From an uncultured Oscillospiraceae bacterium (GTDB taxonomy: Bacteria > Bacillota > Clostridia > Oscillospirales > Oscillospiraceae), in assembly GCA_944383185.1 (NCBI GenBank), contig CALWOS010000155.1, positions 1-32,888 on the forward strand: a stretch of 32,888 nucleotides of DNA, written 5' to 3'. Below are positions 8,218 through 15,810 of the stretch, in pieces. Numbering within the stretch: position 1 is the first letter of the stretch; each line of letters opens with the position of its first letter. The notes under the pieces were generated by a model. That model had not been told where the DNA came from. It searched no databases and was given only the letters and a program-made list of their open reading frames with translations. A program made the position numbers and the translations under genes.

Positions 8218-8246
8218 ATTGTACCATCGGCGGCCCGGCGGCGCAA
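8218..8246 (-). promoter_or_regulatory. Promoter of the CGGC-flavoprotein operon
   Basis: On the minus strand, TTGCGC (8246-8241), 17 bp, TACAAT (8223-8218). It is divergent from the zinc-ribbon gene's promoter about 100 bp away. The leader is about 50 nt. Confidence 0.5.
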
Positions 8247-8317
8247 GGCGCAAGGGGAGGAAAATGGCTGCCCTCCGTATGGGGCCCGGAGTGCTGAGCG
8301 GCGGAAAGAGAAGGACC

Positions 8318-8346
8318 TTGCCAAGAGGGGCGTTACCTGGTACGAT
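8318..8346 (+). promoter_or_regulatory. Promoter of the small zinc-ribbon gene
   Basis: TTGCCA (8318-8323), 17 bp, TACGAT (8341-8346), with a TGG extension before the -10. The transcript should start near 8353, about 28 nt before the ATG. Confidence 0.5.
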
Positions 8347-8380
8347 GAACGTAAGCATGAGAGAGGCAGGAGGTGCGGAT

Positions 8381-8614
8381 ATGGCAACAATGCGCTGTCC
8401 CCACTGTGGCAGCCCGGTCAGGATCCGGGGGCAGCGGTGGGAGTGCGGCTGGTGTGGGGACTCGGGTTATCTGGCCAGCCTGCCGTCGGAACAGGACGCC
8501 CCGGGTGTGGAGCTGACGTTTACGCTGGAGTTCCAGTGTCAGGAGCCGGAAGAGAAAGAGCCGGACCTTGCCGCCCACCTGGAGCAAGGCCCAAATTACG
8601 AGGGCCTCGATTGA
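8381..8614 (+). CDS. Small zinc-ribbon protein
   Basis: A 77-aa protein with two CxxC knuckles, C6-P-H-C9 and C22-G-W-C25, 12 residues apart, as in a zinc ribbon. An acidic tail follows (many E/D from residue 38 on) with no recognised domain. AGGAGG lies 7 nt before the ATG at 8381. Upstream ATGs in frame (8345) lack a ribosome site and fall on the promoter. It is monocistronic and divergent from the CGGC operon. Zinc ribbons with acidic tails can bind nucleic acid or protein partners; I do not recognise the family and assign no function. Confidence 0.75.
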   Translation: MATMRCPHCGSPVRIRGQRWECGWCGDSGYLASLPSEQDAPGVELTFTLEFQCQEPEEKEPDLAAHLEQGPNYEGLD

Positions 8615-8671
8615 TAGTTAACGATTGACAGTTGACACTTATGGTGGTTGTCGAAAGCCTCCGCGTACCCA

Positions 8672-8698
8672 AAGGCTCCCTTTGCACAAGGGAGCCTT
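8672..8698. repeat. 11-bp hairpin of an intergenic repeat
   Basis: AAGGCTCCCTT (8672-8682) pairs with AAGGGAGCCTT (8688-8698) around a TGCAC loop. It has no T-tract, so it is not a clean terminator although it lies 57 bp after the zinc-ribbon gene. It forms the left end of a palindrome-rich block reaching 8830. Confidence 0.75.
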
Positions 8699-8718
8699 CT
8701 CAAGGTGCCGCGTTCCAC

Positions 8719-8830
8719 GGCGTCCAAAATGGGCCGCCGGAGGCACACCCCGCCGGGAGGCGCTCCCCCTCATCCGCCGCGGTGAGCGCCGCGCCACCTT
8801 CCACCCGAGGGGAAGGCTTTTTTGGACGCC
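8719..8830. repeat. Long inverted-repeat element, 112 bp
   Basis: A perfect 11-bp outer repeat, GGCGTCCAAAA (8719-8729) with TTTTGGACGCC (8820-8830), encloses smaller hairpins such as CCTTCC...GGAAGG (8799-8815). The interior is GC-rich with no convincing reading frame. It looks like a non-autonomous intergenic repeat. Confidence 0.65.
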
Positions 8831-8903
8831 GATTGCCGCCTCTACGCAGAGACTTTCGTGAAATTGTACATTGTCTCAACTTTTGGAAGTTCTAAAAGCT
8901 GGC

Positions 8904-8934
8904 CCGCCCGCCGCGGCGGGCGGACTGGTTTTTT
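8904..8934 (+). terminator. Intrinsic terminator before the SLH gene
   Basis: An 8-10 bp GC-only stem (8904-8911 with 8916-8923) is followed by ACTGG and a six-T run at 8929-8934. It ends any plus-strand transcript from the zinc-ribbon/repeat region. Confidence 0.65.
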
Positions 8935-8958
8935 GCGGCCCTGGGGGCGGGCTGCGCC

Positions 8959-8988
8959 TTGACAGGAGAGGCGGCGGGAATTTATACT
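8959..8988 (+). promoter_or_regulatory. Sigma-A promoter of the SLH protein gene
   Basis: Consensus TTGACA (8959-8964), 18 bp, TATACT (8983-8988). The transcript begins near 8995, leaving a leader of about 57 nt. Confidence 0.75.
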
Positions 8989-9051
8989 ATACATAATAAA
9001 GGTATCCCGCCAATGGGCGGACCCGGTTTGAAACTATGGGAGGATTCCAGA

Positions 9052-10062
9052 ATGAAGCAGCGCATGCTTTGCCTTTTCCTGGCTCTGGCCCTGGCGGTGG
9101 GCCTGACCCCCGCCGCCAGAGCGGCGGGGCTGGAGAATTTTTCTCCGGTGCAGAGTTACACGGGGCAGTTTGCCGACGTGCCCCGGGACGCCTGGTTTTA
9201 TGACAGCGTGGGCGACGCCTATGCCTACGGCCTTATGAACGGCCGGAGCGCCGGCACCTTCGACCCGGACGGGACCGTGACCATCGCGGAGGTCATCACC
9301 CTCGCCGCCCGGCTCCACAAGCTCTACTATGAGGGCAGCCGGGATTTTCCCGCCTCCGACCCCTGGTATGAGAGCTATGTGGAATACGCTGAGGGCAATT
9401 TCATCATCTCATCCGGGGAGTTCGACGGCAGCTACGGCAGGGAGGCCACCCGCCAGGAAGTGGCCTGGATTCTGTGCAAGGCTTTCCCCGCCTCGGCCCT
9501 GCCCGCCATCAACGACCTGGGGACCATCCCGGACCTGAACGGCGCCGGAAGCATTGAAAAATACTACTGGGCCTCCGGCCTCATCCGCCGGATGTACGAG
9601 GCCGGCATCCTCACCGGCAGCGACAGCTATGGCAGCTTCCAGGGCTTCGCCCAGGTGAAGCGCAGCGAAGTGGCGGCCCTGGCGGTGCGCATGGCGGACC
9701 CGGCCCAGCGCCGGCGCTTTACCCTGCCTGAGCTTACAGAGCAGGAGATCCTCCTGGCCGGATACTGGAGCGACTACGGCGTCACCATCGGCACCCATGA
9801 GGTCTACCGTTTCTATGCCGACGGCAGCTATCGGGCCGATAGCGCCATGGGAACCCGCTACGGCAGCTATGACCTGGATGACCGGGCGGGACTCTTCATT
9901 TACGGAACCGCCATGTTCGCCACGATCACGGGTTACCTCCCCTACGATCCGGTGTCCGGCGTTTTTGGAAAGGACATCCAGGTAATTGTCCAGGGCCAGA
10001 CTGTGCGGACGGACGGCCTGACCCCCATCACCGCGGAGGAGTATCAGCGCTTTGTCGGCTGA
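9052..10062 (+). CDS. Secreted SLH-domain protein of unknown function
   Basis: A 336-aa exported protein. The signal peptide (hydrophobic about 5-20) has likely cleavage after AARAA. It is followed by about three SLH-like segments: FADVPRDAWFYDSV with GTFDPDG (about 39-95), SDPWYESYVEYA (about 103-150) and YYWASGLIRRMYEAGIL (about 168-225). The second and third are divergent. The last 100 residues form a tyrosine- and glycine-rich beta-like domain I do not recognise; it could be a small barrel. The long open frame begins in the promoter; the ATG at 9052 with GGGAGG upstream and a clear signal peptide decides the start. It is presumably attached to the cell-wall polymer like the nucleotidase. 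Confidence 0.85.
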   Translation: MKQRMLCLFLALALAVGLTPAARAAGLENFSPVQSYTGQFADVPRDAWFYDSVGDAYAYGLMNGRSAGTFDPDGTVTIAEVITLAARLHKLYYEGSRDFPASDPWYESYVEYAEGNFIISSGEFDGSYGREATRQEVAWILCKAFPASALPAINDLGTIPDLNGAGSIEKYYWASGLIRRMYEAGILTGSDSYGSFQGFAQVKRSEVAALAVRMADPAQRRRFTLPELTEQEILLAGYWSDYGVTIGTHEVYRFYADGSYRADSAMGTRYGSYDLDDRAGLFIYGTAMFATITGYLPYDPVSGVFGKDIQVIVQGQTVRTDGLTPITAEEYQRFVG

Positions 10063-10076
10063 GGGGGACGCCCCCT
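10062..10076 (+). terminator. Weak hairpin after the SLH gene
   Basis: AGGGGG (10062-10067) pairs with CCCCCT (10071-10076) around ACG, followed by GGGGTGGATTTT. It is short and poorly T-tailed, so termination is doubtful. Confidence 0.35.
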
Positions 10077-10090
10077 GGGGTGGATTTTCC

Positions 10091-10119
10091 TTGACATAAC
10101 AACCGCGGCGCGGTAAAAT
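10091..10119 (+). promoter_or_regulatory. Strong sigma-A promoter of rny
   Basis: TTGACA (10091-10096), exactly 17 bp, TAAAAT (10114-10119). The start is predicted near 10126, with a leader of about 118 nt before the ATG. Confidence 0.85.
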
Positions 10120-10243
10120 AGTACGAATGCTCCTTGGGGCCAGGGGAAGCCCCATGCTGCCTTTCACGCCCTTCGCTCCGGGGCTTTTCCATAAAAGGGG
10201 CGCACACCAAATTTTTACAAAGAGGGAGGTGTGTTTCGAAACT

Positions 10244-11800
10244 ATGCCACCAAGCATCGGCTGGATCATCGGCACCGTCGTGGTGCTGGTCGTGATAGGA
10301 GTCGCAGCATTTTTCAGCGGAATCCAATACCGCAGGCGCGTTTCCGAACGGGAAATCTCCAGCGCTGAGGAGGAGGCCACGCGGATCATCAACGAGGCCA
10401 TCAAGAGCGCGGAGAGCAAAAAGCGGGAGGCGCTGCTGGAGGCAAAGGAAGAAATACACAAAAACCGCAACGAGTACGAGCGGGAAGTCCGGGAACGCCG
10501 CAACGAGCTGCAAAAGCAGGAACACCGCCTGCAGCAGAAAGAGGAGAACCTGGACCGCAAGACCGATTCCATCGAAAAGAAAGAGGAGACCCTCTCCCGG
10601 AAGATCGCCGAGGCGGACGCCCAGCGGGAGGAGATCCGCACCATCAAGAAAAACCAGCTGGAGATGCTGGAAAAAATCTCCGGCTACACCATCGAAGAGG
10701 CCAAGGCCTACCTGATCCACAACCTGGAGTCTGAGGTCACCCACGAAATGGCCATGAAGGTCAAGGAGATCGAGACCCAGTACAAGGAGGAGGCGGACAG
10801 CCGTGCCCGGGAGATCCTCTCCACGGCCATCCAGCGCTGTGCCGCCGACCACACCAGCGAGATCACCGTCTCCGTCGTGCCTCTCCCCAACGACGAGATG
10901 AAAGGCCGCATCATCGGCCGCGAAGGGCGGAACATCCGCTCCATCGAGACGCTCACCGGCTGTGACCTCATCATCGACGACACCCCGGAGGCCATCACAG
11001 TCTCCAGCTTCGACCCCGTGCGCCGGGAGGTGGCCCGCCTGGCCCTGGAAAAGCTCATTCAGGACGGCCGCATCCACCCCGCCCGGATCGAGGAAATGGT
11101 GGCCAAGGCCCAGAAGGAGGTCAACGCCGTCATCAAGGCCGAGGGCGAGCGGGCCACCTTCGAGACCGGCGTCCACGGCCTGCACCCGGACATCATTAAG
11201 CTCCTGGGCCGCCAGAAATACCGCACCAGCTACGGCCAGAACGTCCTCAGCCACAGCATCGAGGTCTCCCACATCGCGGGGCTCCTGGCTGCGGAGCTGG
11301 GCGTGGACGTGAACACGGCCAAGCGCGCCGGACTGCTCCATGACCTGGGAAAGAGCATCGACCACGAGGTGGAGGGCAGTCACGTCACCATCGGCGTGGA
11401 CATCGCCCGGAAGTACAAGGAGTCCGAGGAAGTCATTCACGCCATCCACGCCCACCACGGGGACGTGGAACCCCGGACGGTGATCGCGTGTCTGGTCCAG
11501 GCGGCGGACACCATTTCCGCGGCCCGACCCGGCGCCCGGCGGGAGAACATCGAAAGCTATGTCAAGCGCCTGGAAAAGCTGGAAGAAGTCTCCAAGAGCT
11601 TCCCCGGCATCGCCGCCAGCTACGCCATCCAGGCCGGCCGGGAGATCCGGGTCATGGTCAAGCCCGAGGAAGTCAGCGAGGACCAGATGGTGCTCCTGGC
11701 CCGGGACATTGCCAAGAAAATCGAAAGCGAGCTGACCTATCCTGGCCAGATCAAAGTCCATGTGCTGCGGGAGACCAAGGCCATCGACTACGCCAAATAA
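10244..11800 (+). CDS. rny: Ribonuclease Y
   Basis: A 518-aa membrane-anchored endoribonuclease that starts mRNA turnover in Firmicutes. In order: an N-terminal membrane helix (about 6-28), a long charged coiled coil (about 30-205), a KH RNA-binding domain with [13 protein letters not shown] near 221-233, and an HD hydrolase domain with LLHDLGK near 364-370, where the H-D pair binds the catalytic metals. Length and order are those of the family. The frame opens at 10127, but conserved sequence begins at the ATG 10244. The GGGAGG site (10224-10229) is 14 nt away, longer than usual, so translation may be modest or helped by leader folding. It has its own promoter and terminator. Confidence 0.97.
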   Translation: MPPSIGWIIGTVVVLVVIGVAAFFSGIQYRRRVSEREISSAEEEATRIINEAIKSAESKKREALLEAKEEIHKNRNEYEREVRERRNELQKQEHRLQQKEENLDRKTDSIEKKEETLSRKIAEADAQREEIRTIKKNQLEMLEKISGYTIEEAKAYLIHNLESEVTHEMAMKVKEIETQYKEEADSRAREILSTAIQRCAADHTSEITVSVVPLPNDEMKGRIIGREGRNIRSIETLTGCDLIIDDTPEAITVSSFDPVRREVARLALEKLIQDGRIHPARIEEMVAKAQKEVNAVIKAEGERATFETGVHGLHPDIIKLLGRQKYRTSYGQNVLSHSIEVSHIAGLLAAELGVDVNTAKRAGLLHDLGKSIDHEVEGSHVTIGVDIARKYKESEEVIHAIHAHHGDVEPRTVIACLVQAADTISAARPGARRENIESYVKRLEKLEEVSKSFPGIAASYAIQAGREIRVMVKPEEVSEDQMVLLARDIAKKIESELTYPGQIKVHVLRETKAIDYAK

Positions 11801-11810
11801 TCAAACGGAA

Positions 11811-11836
11811 AAAGGAGCCGCAAGGCTCCTTTTTTT
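11811..11836 (+). terminator. Intrinsic terminator of rny
   Basis: A 9-bp stem (11811-11819 with 11824-11832, loop GCAA) is followed by a T-run to 11836, 11 bp after the stop. Confidence 0.9.
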
Positions 11837-11849
11837 CAGCTTGCCGGAC

Positions 11850-11871
11850 AGCCCCCTGCCCAAAGGGGGCT
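11850..11871. repeat. Short palindrome downstream of rny
   Basis: AGCCCCC (11850-11856) pairs with GGGGGCT (11865-11871). It resembles the CCCTTTG/CAAAGGG-type hairpins of the other intergenic repeats. The rest of 11872-11986 holds only a 6-bp hairpin (11923-11943) and no gene that I can support. Confidence 0.45.
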
Positions 11872-11986
11872 TTGGGGCGCGGTTTCCCTGATAGAAACAC
11901 AGGGGCGCGCCTCTTGCGTGCACCCGCGAGAAAACCCCGCGGGGCGTATACCTCGGGAAAATGTGCGGAAAATCCGGCAGGTGCTC

Positions 11987-12015
11987 TTGTAATTCCCGGC
12001 GTTTTCATATATACT
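11987..12015 (+). promoter_or_regulatory. Sigma-A promoter of xpt
   Basis: TTGTAA (11987-11992), 17 bp, TATACT (12010-12015). The leader is only about 68 nt, too short for a purine riboswitch with terminator, and the conserved purine-riboswitch core is not seen. Confidence 0.7.
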
Positions 12016-12089
12016 GAACCATACCGTACTGCGCCGGCGGGGGCGGAAGGGCGCCCATCCGTCAGAGAGAAAGATGGAGGAGAGCGGCT

Positions 12090-12668
12090 ATGCAGCTTTT
12101 GCAGGATCGCATTCGGAAAGACGGTATTGTCAAAGCGGGGAATGTTCTGAAGGTGGATAACTTCCTGAACCATCAGGTGGACATTGACCTGCTCAATGAG
12201 ATGGGCAAGGAGTTTTACCGCCTGTTCGGCGACCTGCCCATCAACAAGATCCTTACCATCGAGGCCTCCGGCATCGCCATCGCCAGCATCACCGCCCAGT
12301 ACTTCCATGTGCCTGTGGTCTTTGCCAAAAAGGCCCAGAGCATCAACCTGGACGGGGAGAGCTACACCGCGAAGATCGAGTCCTTCACCCACAAGCGGGT
12401 GTACGATGTGATCGTGTCCAAGAAATACCTGTCCCCGGAGGATCATATCCTCATCATTGATGACTTCCTGGCCAACGGCAAGGCCCTGGAGGGCCTCATC
12501 GGCATCATCAACGCCGCCGGCGCCACAGTGGAGGGCATCGGTATCGCCATTGAAAAGGGTTTCCAGAACGGCGGCGCGGAGATCCGCGCCCGGGGCCTGC
12601 GCCTGGAGTCCCTGGCCATCGTGGACAAGATGGACTGCGAGACCGGGGAGATTACCTTCCGCACCTGA
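12090..12668 (+). CDS. xpt: Xanthine phosphoribosyltransferase
   Basis: A 192-aa type I phosphoribosyltransferase that converts xanthine and PRPP to XMP. The sequence from the start ([20 protein letters not shown]) matches the Xpt N-terminus. The PRPP loop reads [17 protein letters not shown], with the Asp-Asp pair and LANG typical of Xpt. Length is typical (about 190). The ribosome site GGAGGAGA lies about 7 nt upstream. It lies 87 bp before the BMP importer genes, so cytoplasmic base salvage sits next to nucleoside uptake. No purine riboswitch is visible upstream, unlike Bacillus subtilis xpt. Confidence 0.95.
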   Translation: MQLLQDRIRKDGIVKAGNVLKVDNFLNHQVDIDLLNEMGKEFYRLFGDLPINKILTIEASGIAIASITAQYFHVPVVFAKKAQSINLDGESYTAKIESFTHKRVYDVIVSKKYLSPEDHILIIDDFLANGKALEGLIGIINAAGATVEGIGIAIEKGFQNGGAEIRARGLRLESLAIVDKMDCETGEITFRT

Positions 12669-12755
12669 GGGCGGGAGGAGCCAAACTTGCCGATACGGCG
12701 CGTGCCTTGGGACGCGCGCTGTGAGGATAAAAACTTGAAGGAGGACAAACAAACC

Positions 12756-14042
12756 ATGAAAAAGATCCTTGCGCTGATGCTGGCGCTGGCGATGGTCTTT
12801 GCCCTGGCCGCCTGCGGCGGCACCGAGACCGAGACCCAGGCACCCAGCACGGACGCCCCCGCCACCGAGGCTCCTGCGACGGAAGCCCCCGAGACGGAAG
12901 CTCCCGCTGCCGGAGGCATTGCCAAAGAAGACCTGAAGGTGGGCTTCATTTTCCTGCATGACGAGAACTCCACCTACGACCTGAACTTCCTGAACGCTGC
13001 CAACGCCGCCCGGGATGCCCTGGGCTTCACTGAGGACCAGTTCATCTACCGCACCAACGTCCCTGAGGGCCAGGAGTGCTATGACGCCGCCTGCGAGCTG
13101 GCCGACATGGGCTGCAACATCATCTTCGCCGACTCCTTCGGCCACGAGGACTTCATGATCCAGGCGGCCAAGGAGTTCCCCGACGTGGAGTTCTGCCACG
13201 CCACCGGCACCCGCGCCCACACCGAGGGCCTGGACAACTTCCACAACGCCTTTGCCTCCATCTATGAGGGCCGCTACCTGGCCGGCGTTGCCGCCGGTTT
13301 GAAGCTCAACGAGATGATCGAGGCCGGCGAGTTCACCGCCGATGAGGCCAAGATGGGCTACGTGGGCGCGTTTACCTACGCGGAAGTGATTTCCGGCTAT
13401 ACCTCTTTCTACCTGGGCGCCAAGAGCGTGTGCCCCACCGTGACCATGGATGTCACCTTCACCGGCTCCTGGTATGACGAGACCGCCGAGAAGGAAGGCG
13501 CCAACAAGCTCATCGCCAACGGCTGCAAGCTCATCAGCCAGCATGCCGACTCCATGGGCGCCCCCACCGCCTGCGAAGAGGCCGGCGTGCCCAACGTCTC
13601 CTACAACGGCTCCACCATTGCCGCCTGCCCCAACACCTTCATCGTGTCTTCCAGCATCAACTGGGAGCCCTACTTTGAGTACATGATCAACTGCGTCCTG
13701 AACGGCGAGGCCATCGCCGCCGACTGGACCGGCACCATCGCCACCGGCTCCGTGGTCCTCACCGAGGTGAACGAGGCCGCCGCGGCCGCCGGTACCGCCG
13801 ACAAGATCGCCGAGGTCCAGGCTGCATTGGAGGACGGCAGCCTCCACGTCTTTGACGTCACCACCTTCACTGTGGACGGCGCCGCGATGGACAGCTACAT
13901 GGCGGATGTGGACACCGACGCGGACTACACCCCCGACACCGAGGCCATCAGCGACGGCTACTTCCACGAGTCCGAGTACCGTTCCGCTCCCTATTTTGAC
14001 CTGCGGATCGACGGTATCACCCTGCTGGACGAGATGTTCTAA
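12756..14042 (+). CDS. BMP-family nucleoside ABC transporter substrate-binding lipoprotein
   Basis: A 428-aa surface lipoprotein. The signal peptide ends in the lipobox LAAC with lipidated C20. Next is a low-complexity Thr/Pro/Ala/Glu linker (21-54) with repeated TEAP units, then the BMP/PnrA-like periplasmic-binding fold from about 60 (VGFIFLHDENSTYDLNF). Family members bind purine nucleosides. The frame opens at 12687, but AAGGAGG before the ATG at 12756 and the signal peptide set the start. Downstream genes encode the ATPase and two permeases of the importer. A strong terminator directly after this gene implies higher expression of the binding protein than of the membrane parts. Confidence 0.92.
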   Translation: MKKILALMLALAMVFALAACGGTETETQAPSTDAPATEAPATEAPETEAPAAGGIAKEDLKVGFIFLHDENSTYDLNFLNAANAARDALGFTEDQFIYRTNVPEGQECYDAACELADMGCNIIFADSFGHEDFMIQAAKEFPDVEFCHATGTRAHTEGLDNFHNAFASIYEGRYLAGVAAGLKLNEMIEAGEFTADEAKMGYVGAFTYAEVISGYTSFYLGAKSVCPTVTMDVTFTGSWYDETAEKEGANKLIANGCKLISQHADSMGAPTACEEAGVPNVSYNGSTIAACPNTFIVSSSINWEPYFEYMINCVLNGEAIAADWTGTIATGSVVLTEVNEAAAAAGTADKIAEVQAALEDGSLHVFDVTTFTVDGAAMDSYMADVDTDADYTPDTEAISDGYFHESEYRSAPYFDLRIDGITLLDEMF

Positions 14043-14059
14043 TGATCTGTTAAACTTGG

Positions 14060-14095
14060 GGAAAGTTCCGGCCTGTGGCCGGAACTTTCCTTAAT
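14060..14095 (+). terminator. Strong intrinsic terminator after the binding protein gene
   Basis: A perfect 14-bp stem (14060-14073 with 14077-14090, loop TGT) is followed by TTAATT. It separates the binding protein from the rest of the importer genes. Confidence 0.75.
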
Positions 14096-14197
14096 TATAC
14101 GGCAGCAAACACCGCAGAGGACCGCGCGGCGGGGCGCTCCCTGAGCCGCTCTCTGGGGTGTTTTTTCATTCCCGCCGATGTTTTTTTCGGGAAATCG

Positions 14198-14226
14198 TTG
14201 ACGAAATCCGGCAAATGCAATATGCT
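14198..14226 (+). promoter_or_regulatory. Promoter for the importer ATPase-permease genes
   Basis: TTGACG (14198-14203), 17 bp, TATGCT (14221-14226), about 45 bp before the start codon. It explains how the ATPase and permeases are transcribed past the terminator at 14060-14095. Confidence 0.6.
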
Positions 14227-14271
14227 AAATACAATGGGCGGACGCCTGTTCAAAAAAGGGAGGGAATGCCA

Positions 14272-15810
14272 TTGGGGAACGAGATCGCAGCAGTGGAAAT
14301 GCGCGACATTACCAAAACCTTCGGCACGGTTTTGGCCAACGACAAAGTGAATCTTGACATATACCGCGGCGAGATCCTGGCGCTGCTGGGCGAAAACGGC
14401 AGCGGCAAGACCACGCTGATGAACATGCTGGCCGGCATCTATTTTCCGGACAGCGGCCAGATCCGCATCGACGGTAAGGATGTGGTCATCCGGTCCCCCA
14501 AGGAGGCTTATGACTTGGGCGTCGGCATGATCCACCAGCACTTCAAGCTGGTAGATGTACTCACGGCGGCGGAAAACATCGTCCTGGGCCTGAAGGAAAA
14601 GGGCCGTCTCAACATTGACGCCGTGGCCAAGCGGGTGCGGAACATCTGCGAGGCCTATGGCTTTGAGGTGGATCCCTATCAGAAGATCTACGACATGTCC
14701 GTGTCCCAGAAGCAGACGGTGGAGATCGTCAAGGTGCTCTACCGGGGCGCGGATATCCTGATCCTGGATGAACCCACGGCGGTGCTCACCCCTCAGGAGA
14801 CAGACAAGCTTTTTGCCGTGCTGCGTAACATGAAGGCCGACGGCAAGGCCATCGTCATCATCACCCACAAGCTCCACGAGGTGCTGGATGTGTCCGACCG
14901 GGTGGCGGTGCTGCGCAAGGGGCAGTATGTAGGCAGCCTGGTGACAAAAAACACCAGCGCCCAGGAAATGACCAACATGATGGTGGGGCACACGGTGACG
15001 CTGAACATTGACCGTCCGGCCCCGGTGGATCCCAAGCCCAGGATCCAGGTCCAGGGCCTCACCGTGCGCAGCAGCGACGGCATCCTGAAGCTGGAGGACG
15101 TCTCCTTCACCGCCATGTCCGGGGAGATCCTGGGCGTGGCCGGCATCTCCGGCAGCGGACAGAAGGAGCTCCTGGAGGCCATCGCCGGGCTGCAGAGCGT
15201 GGAAAGCGGCAGCATCACCTATGTGGACGACGCCGGCAACCGGGAGGAACTCACCGGCAAGGACCCGCTGAAGATCGCCGCCCTGGGCGTCACGCTGTCC
15301 TTCGTGCCGGAGGACCGGCTGGGTATGGGCCTGGTGGGCAGCATGGACCTGACGGACAACATGATGCTCCGCTCCTTCCGGAGGGGCCGCTCGGTGTTTA
15401 CGGACCGGAAGAGTCCCAAGACTCTGGCGGAGCATGTGGTGCAAGAGCTGGAAGTGGACACCCCCGGCGTGAGCACGCCGGTGCGGCGCCTCTCCGGCGA
15501 CAACGTGCAGAAGGTGCTGGTGGGCCGGGAGATCTCCTCCGCCCCCACGGTACTGCTGACGGCTTATGCCGTCCGGGGGCTGGACATCAACTCCTCCTAT
15601 ACCATTTATGATCTCCTCAACAAGCAGAAAGCCAAGGGTGTCGCCGTGGTCTATGTGGGCGAGGACCTGGACGTGCTGCTGGAGCTGTGTGACCGGATCC
15701 TGGTTCTCTGCGGCGGCAAGGTCAGCGGGATTGTGGACGGCAGCAGCGCCACGAAACATCAGCTGGGTCTGCTGATGACCCGTCTGGGAGGTGAAGATGC
15801 CCATGAATAA
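14272..15810 (+). CDS. Nucleoside ABC importer ATP-binding protein (two fused ATPase domains)
   Basis: A 512-aa fused ABC ATPase of the simple-sugar/nucleoside importer type. Domain 1 has Walker A GENGSGKT at 40-47 and Walker B ILILDEPTAVL near 161-171. Its signature segment is MSVSQKQTVEI rather than the usual LSVGxQQ. Domain 2 has the expected degenerate P-loop (GISGSGQKEL), signature LSGDNVQK, and a switch region AYAVRGLDI where AQPTRGLDV is common. The start is taken as TTG 14272, because GGGAGGG is 7 nt before it; the ATG two codons earlier is only 1 nt from the ribosome site. It overlaps the first permease by 14 nt. Confidence 0.9.
   Translation: MGNEIAAVEMRDITKTFGTVLANDKVNLDIYRGEILALLGENGSGKTTLMNMLAGIYFPDSGQIRIDGKDVVIRSPKEAYDLGVGMIHQHFKLVDVLTAAENIVLGLKEKGRLNIDAVAKRVRNICEAYGFEVDPYQKIYDMSVSQKQTVEIVKVLYRGADILILDEPTAVLTPQETDKLFAVLRNMKADGKAIVIITHKLHEVLDVSDRVAVLRKGQYVGSLVTKNTSAQEMTNMMVGHTVTLNIDRPAPVDPKPRIQVQGLTVRSSDGILKLEDVSFTAMSGEILGVAGISGSGQKELLEAIAGLQSVESGSITYVDDAGNREELTGKDPLKIAALGVTLSFVPEDRLGMGLVGSMDLTDNMMLRSFRRGRSVFTDRKSPKTLAEHVVQELEVDTPGVSTPVRRLSGDNVQKVLVGREISSAPTVLLTAYAVRGLDINSSYTIYDLLNKQKAKGVAVVYVGEDLDVLLELCDRILVLCGGKVSGIVDGSSATKHQLGLLMTRLGGEDAHE

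Noticed and set aside
11880-12089. Purine riboswitch upstream of xpt
   Set aside because: The conserved core of the class is not present and the predicted leader is only about 68 nt with no terminator.
11751-13967. A 738-codon open frame antisense to xpt and the binding-protein gene
   Set aside because: It spans two real genes and their promoters, with no recognisable motif or ribosome site; shadow of GC-rich codon use. The same holds for 2293-3843, 5192-6808, 14095-15843 and 19995-21392.
14266-14268. ATG as start of the importer ATPase
   Set aside because: It is one base from the GGGAGGG ribosome site; the in-frame TTG two codons later has ideal 7-nt spacing. Both options change the protein by only two residues.
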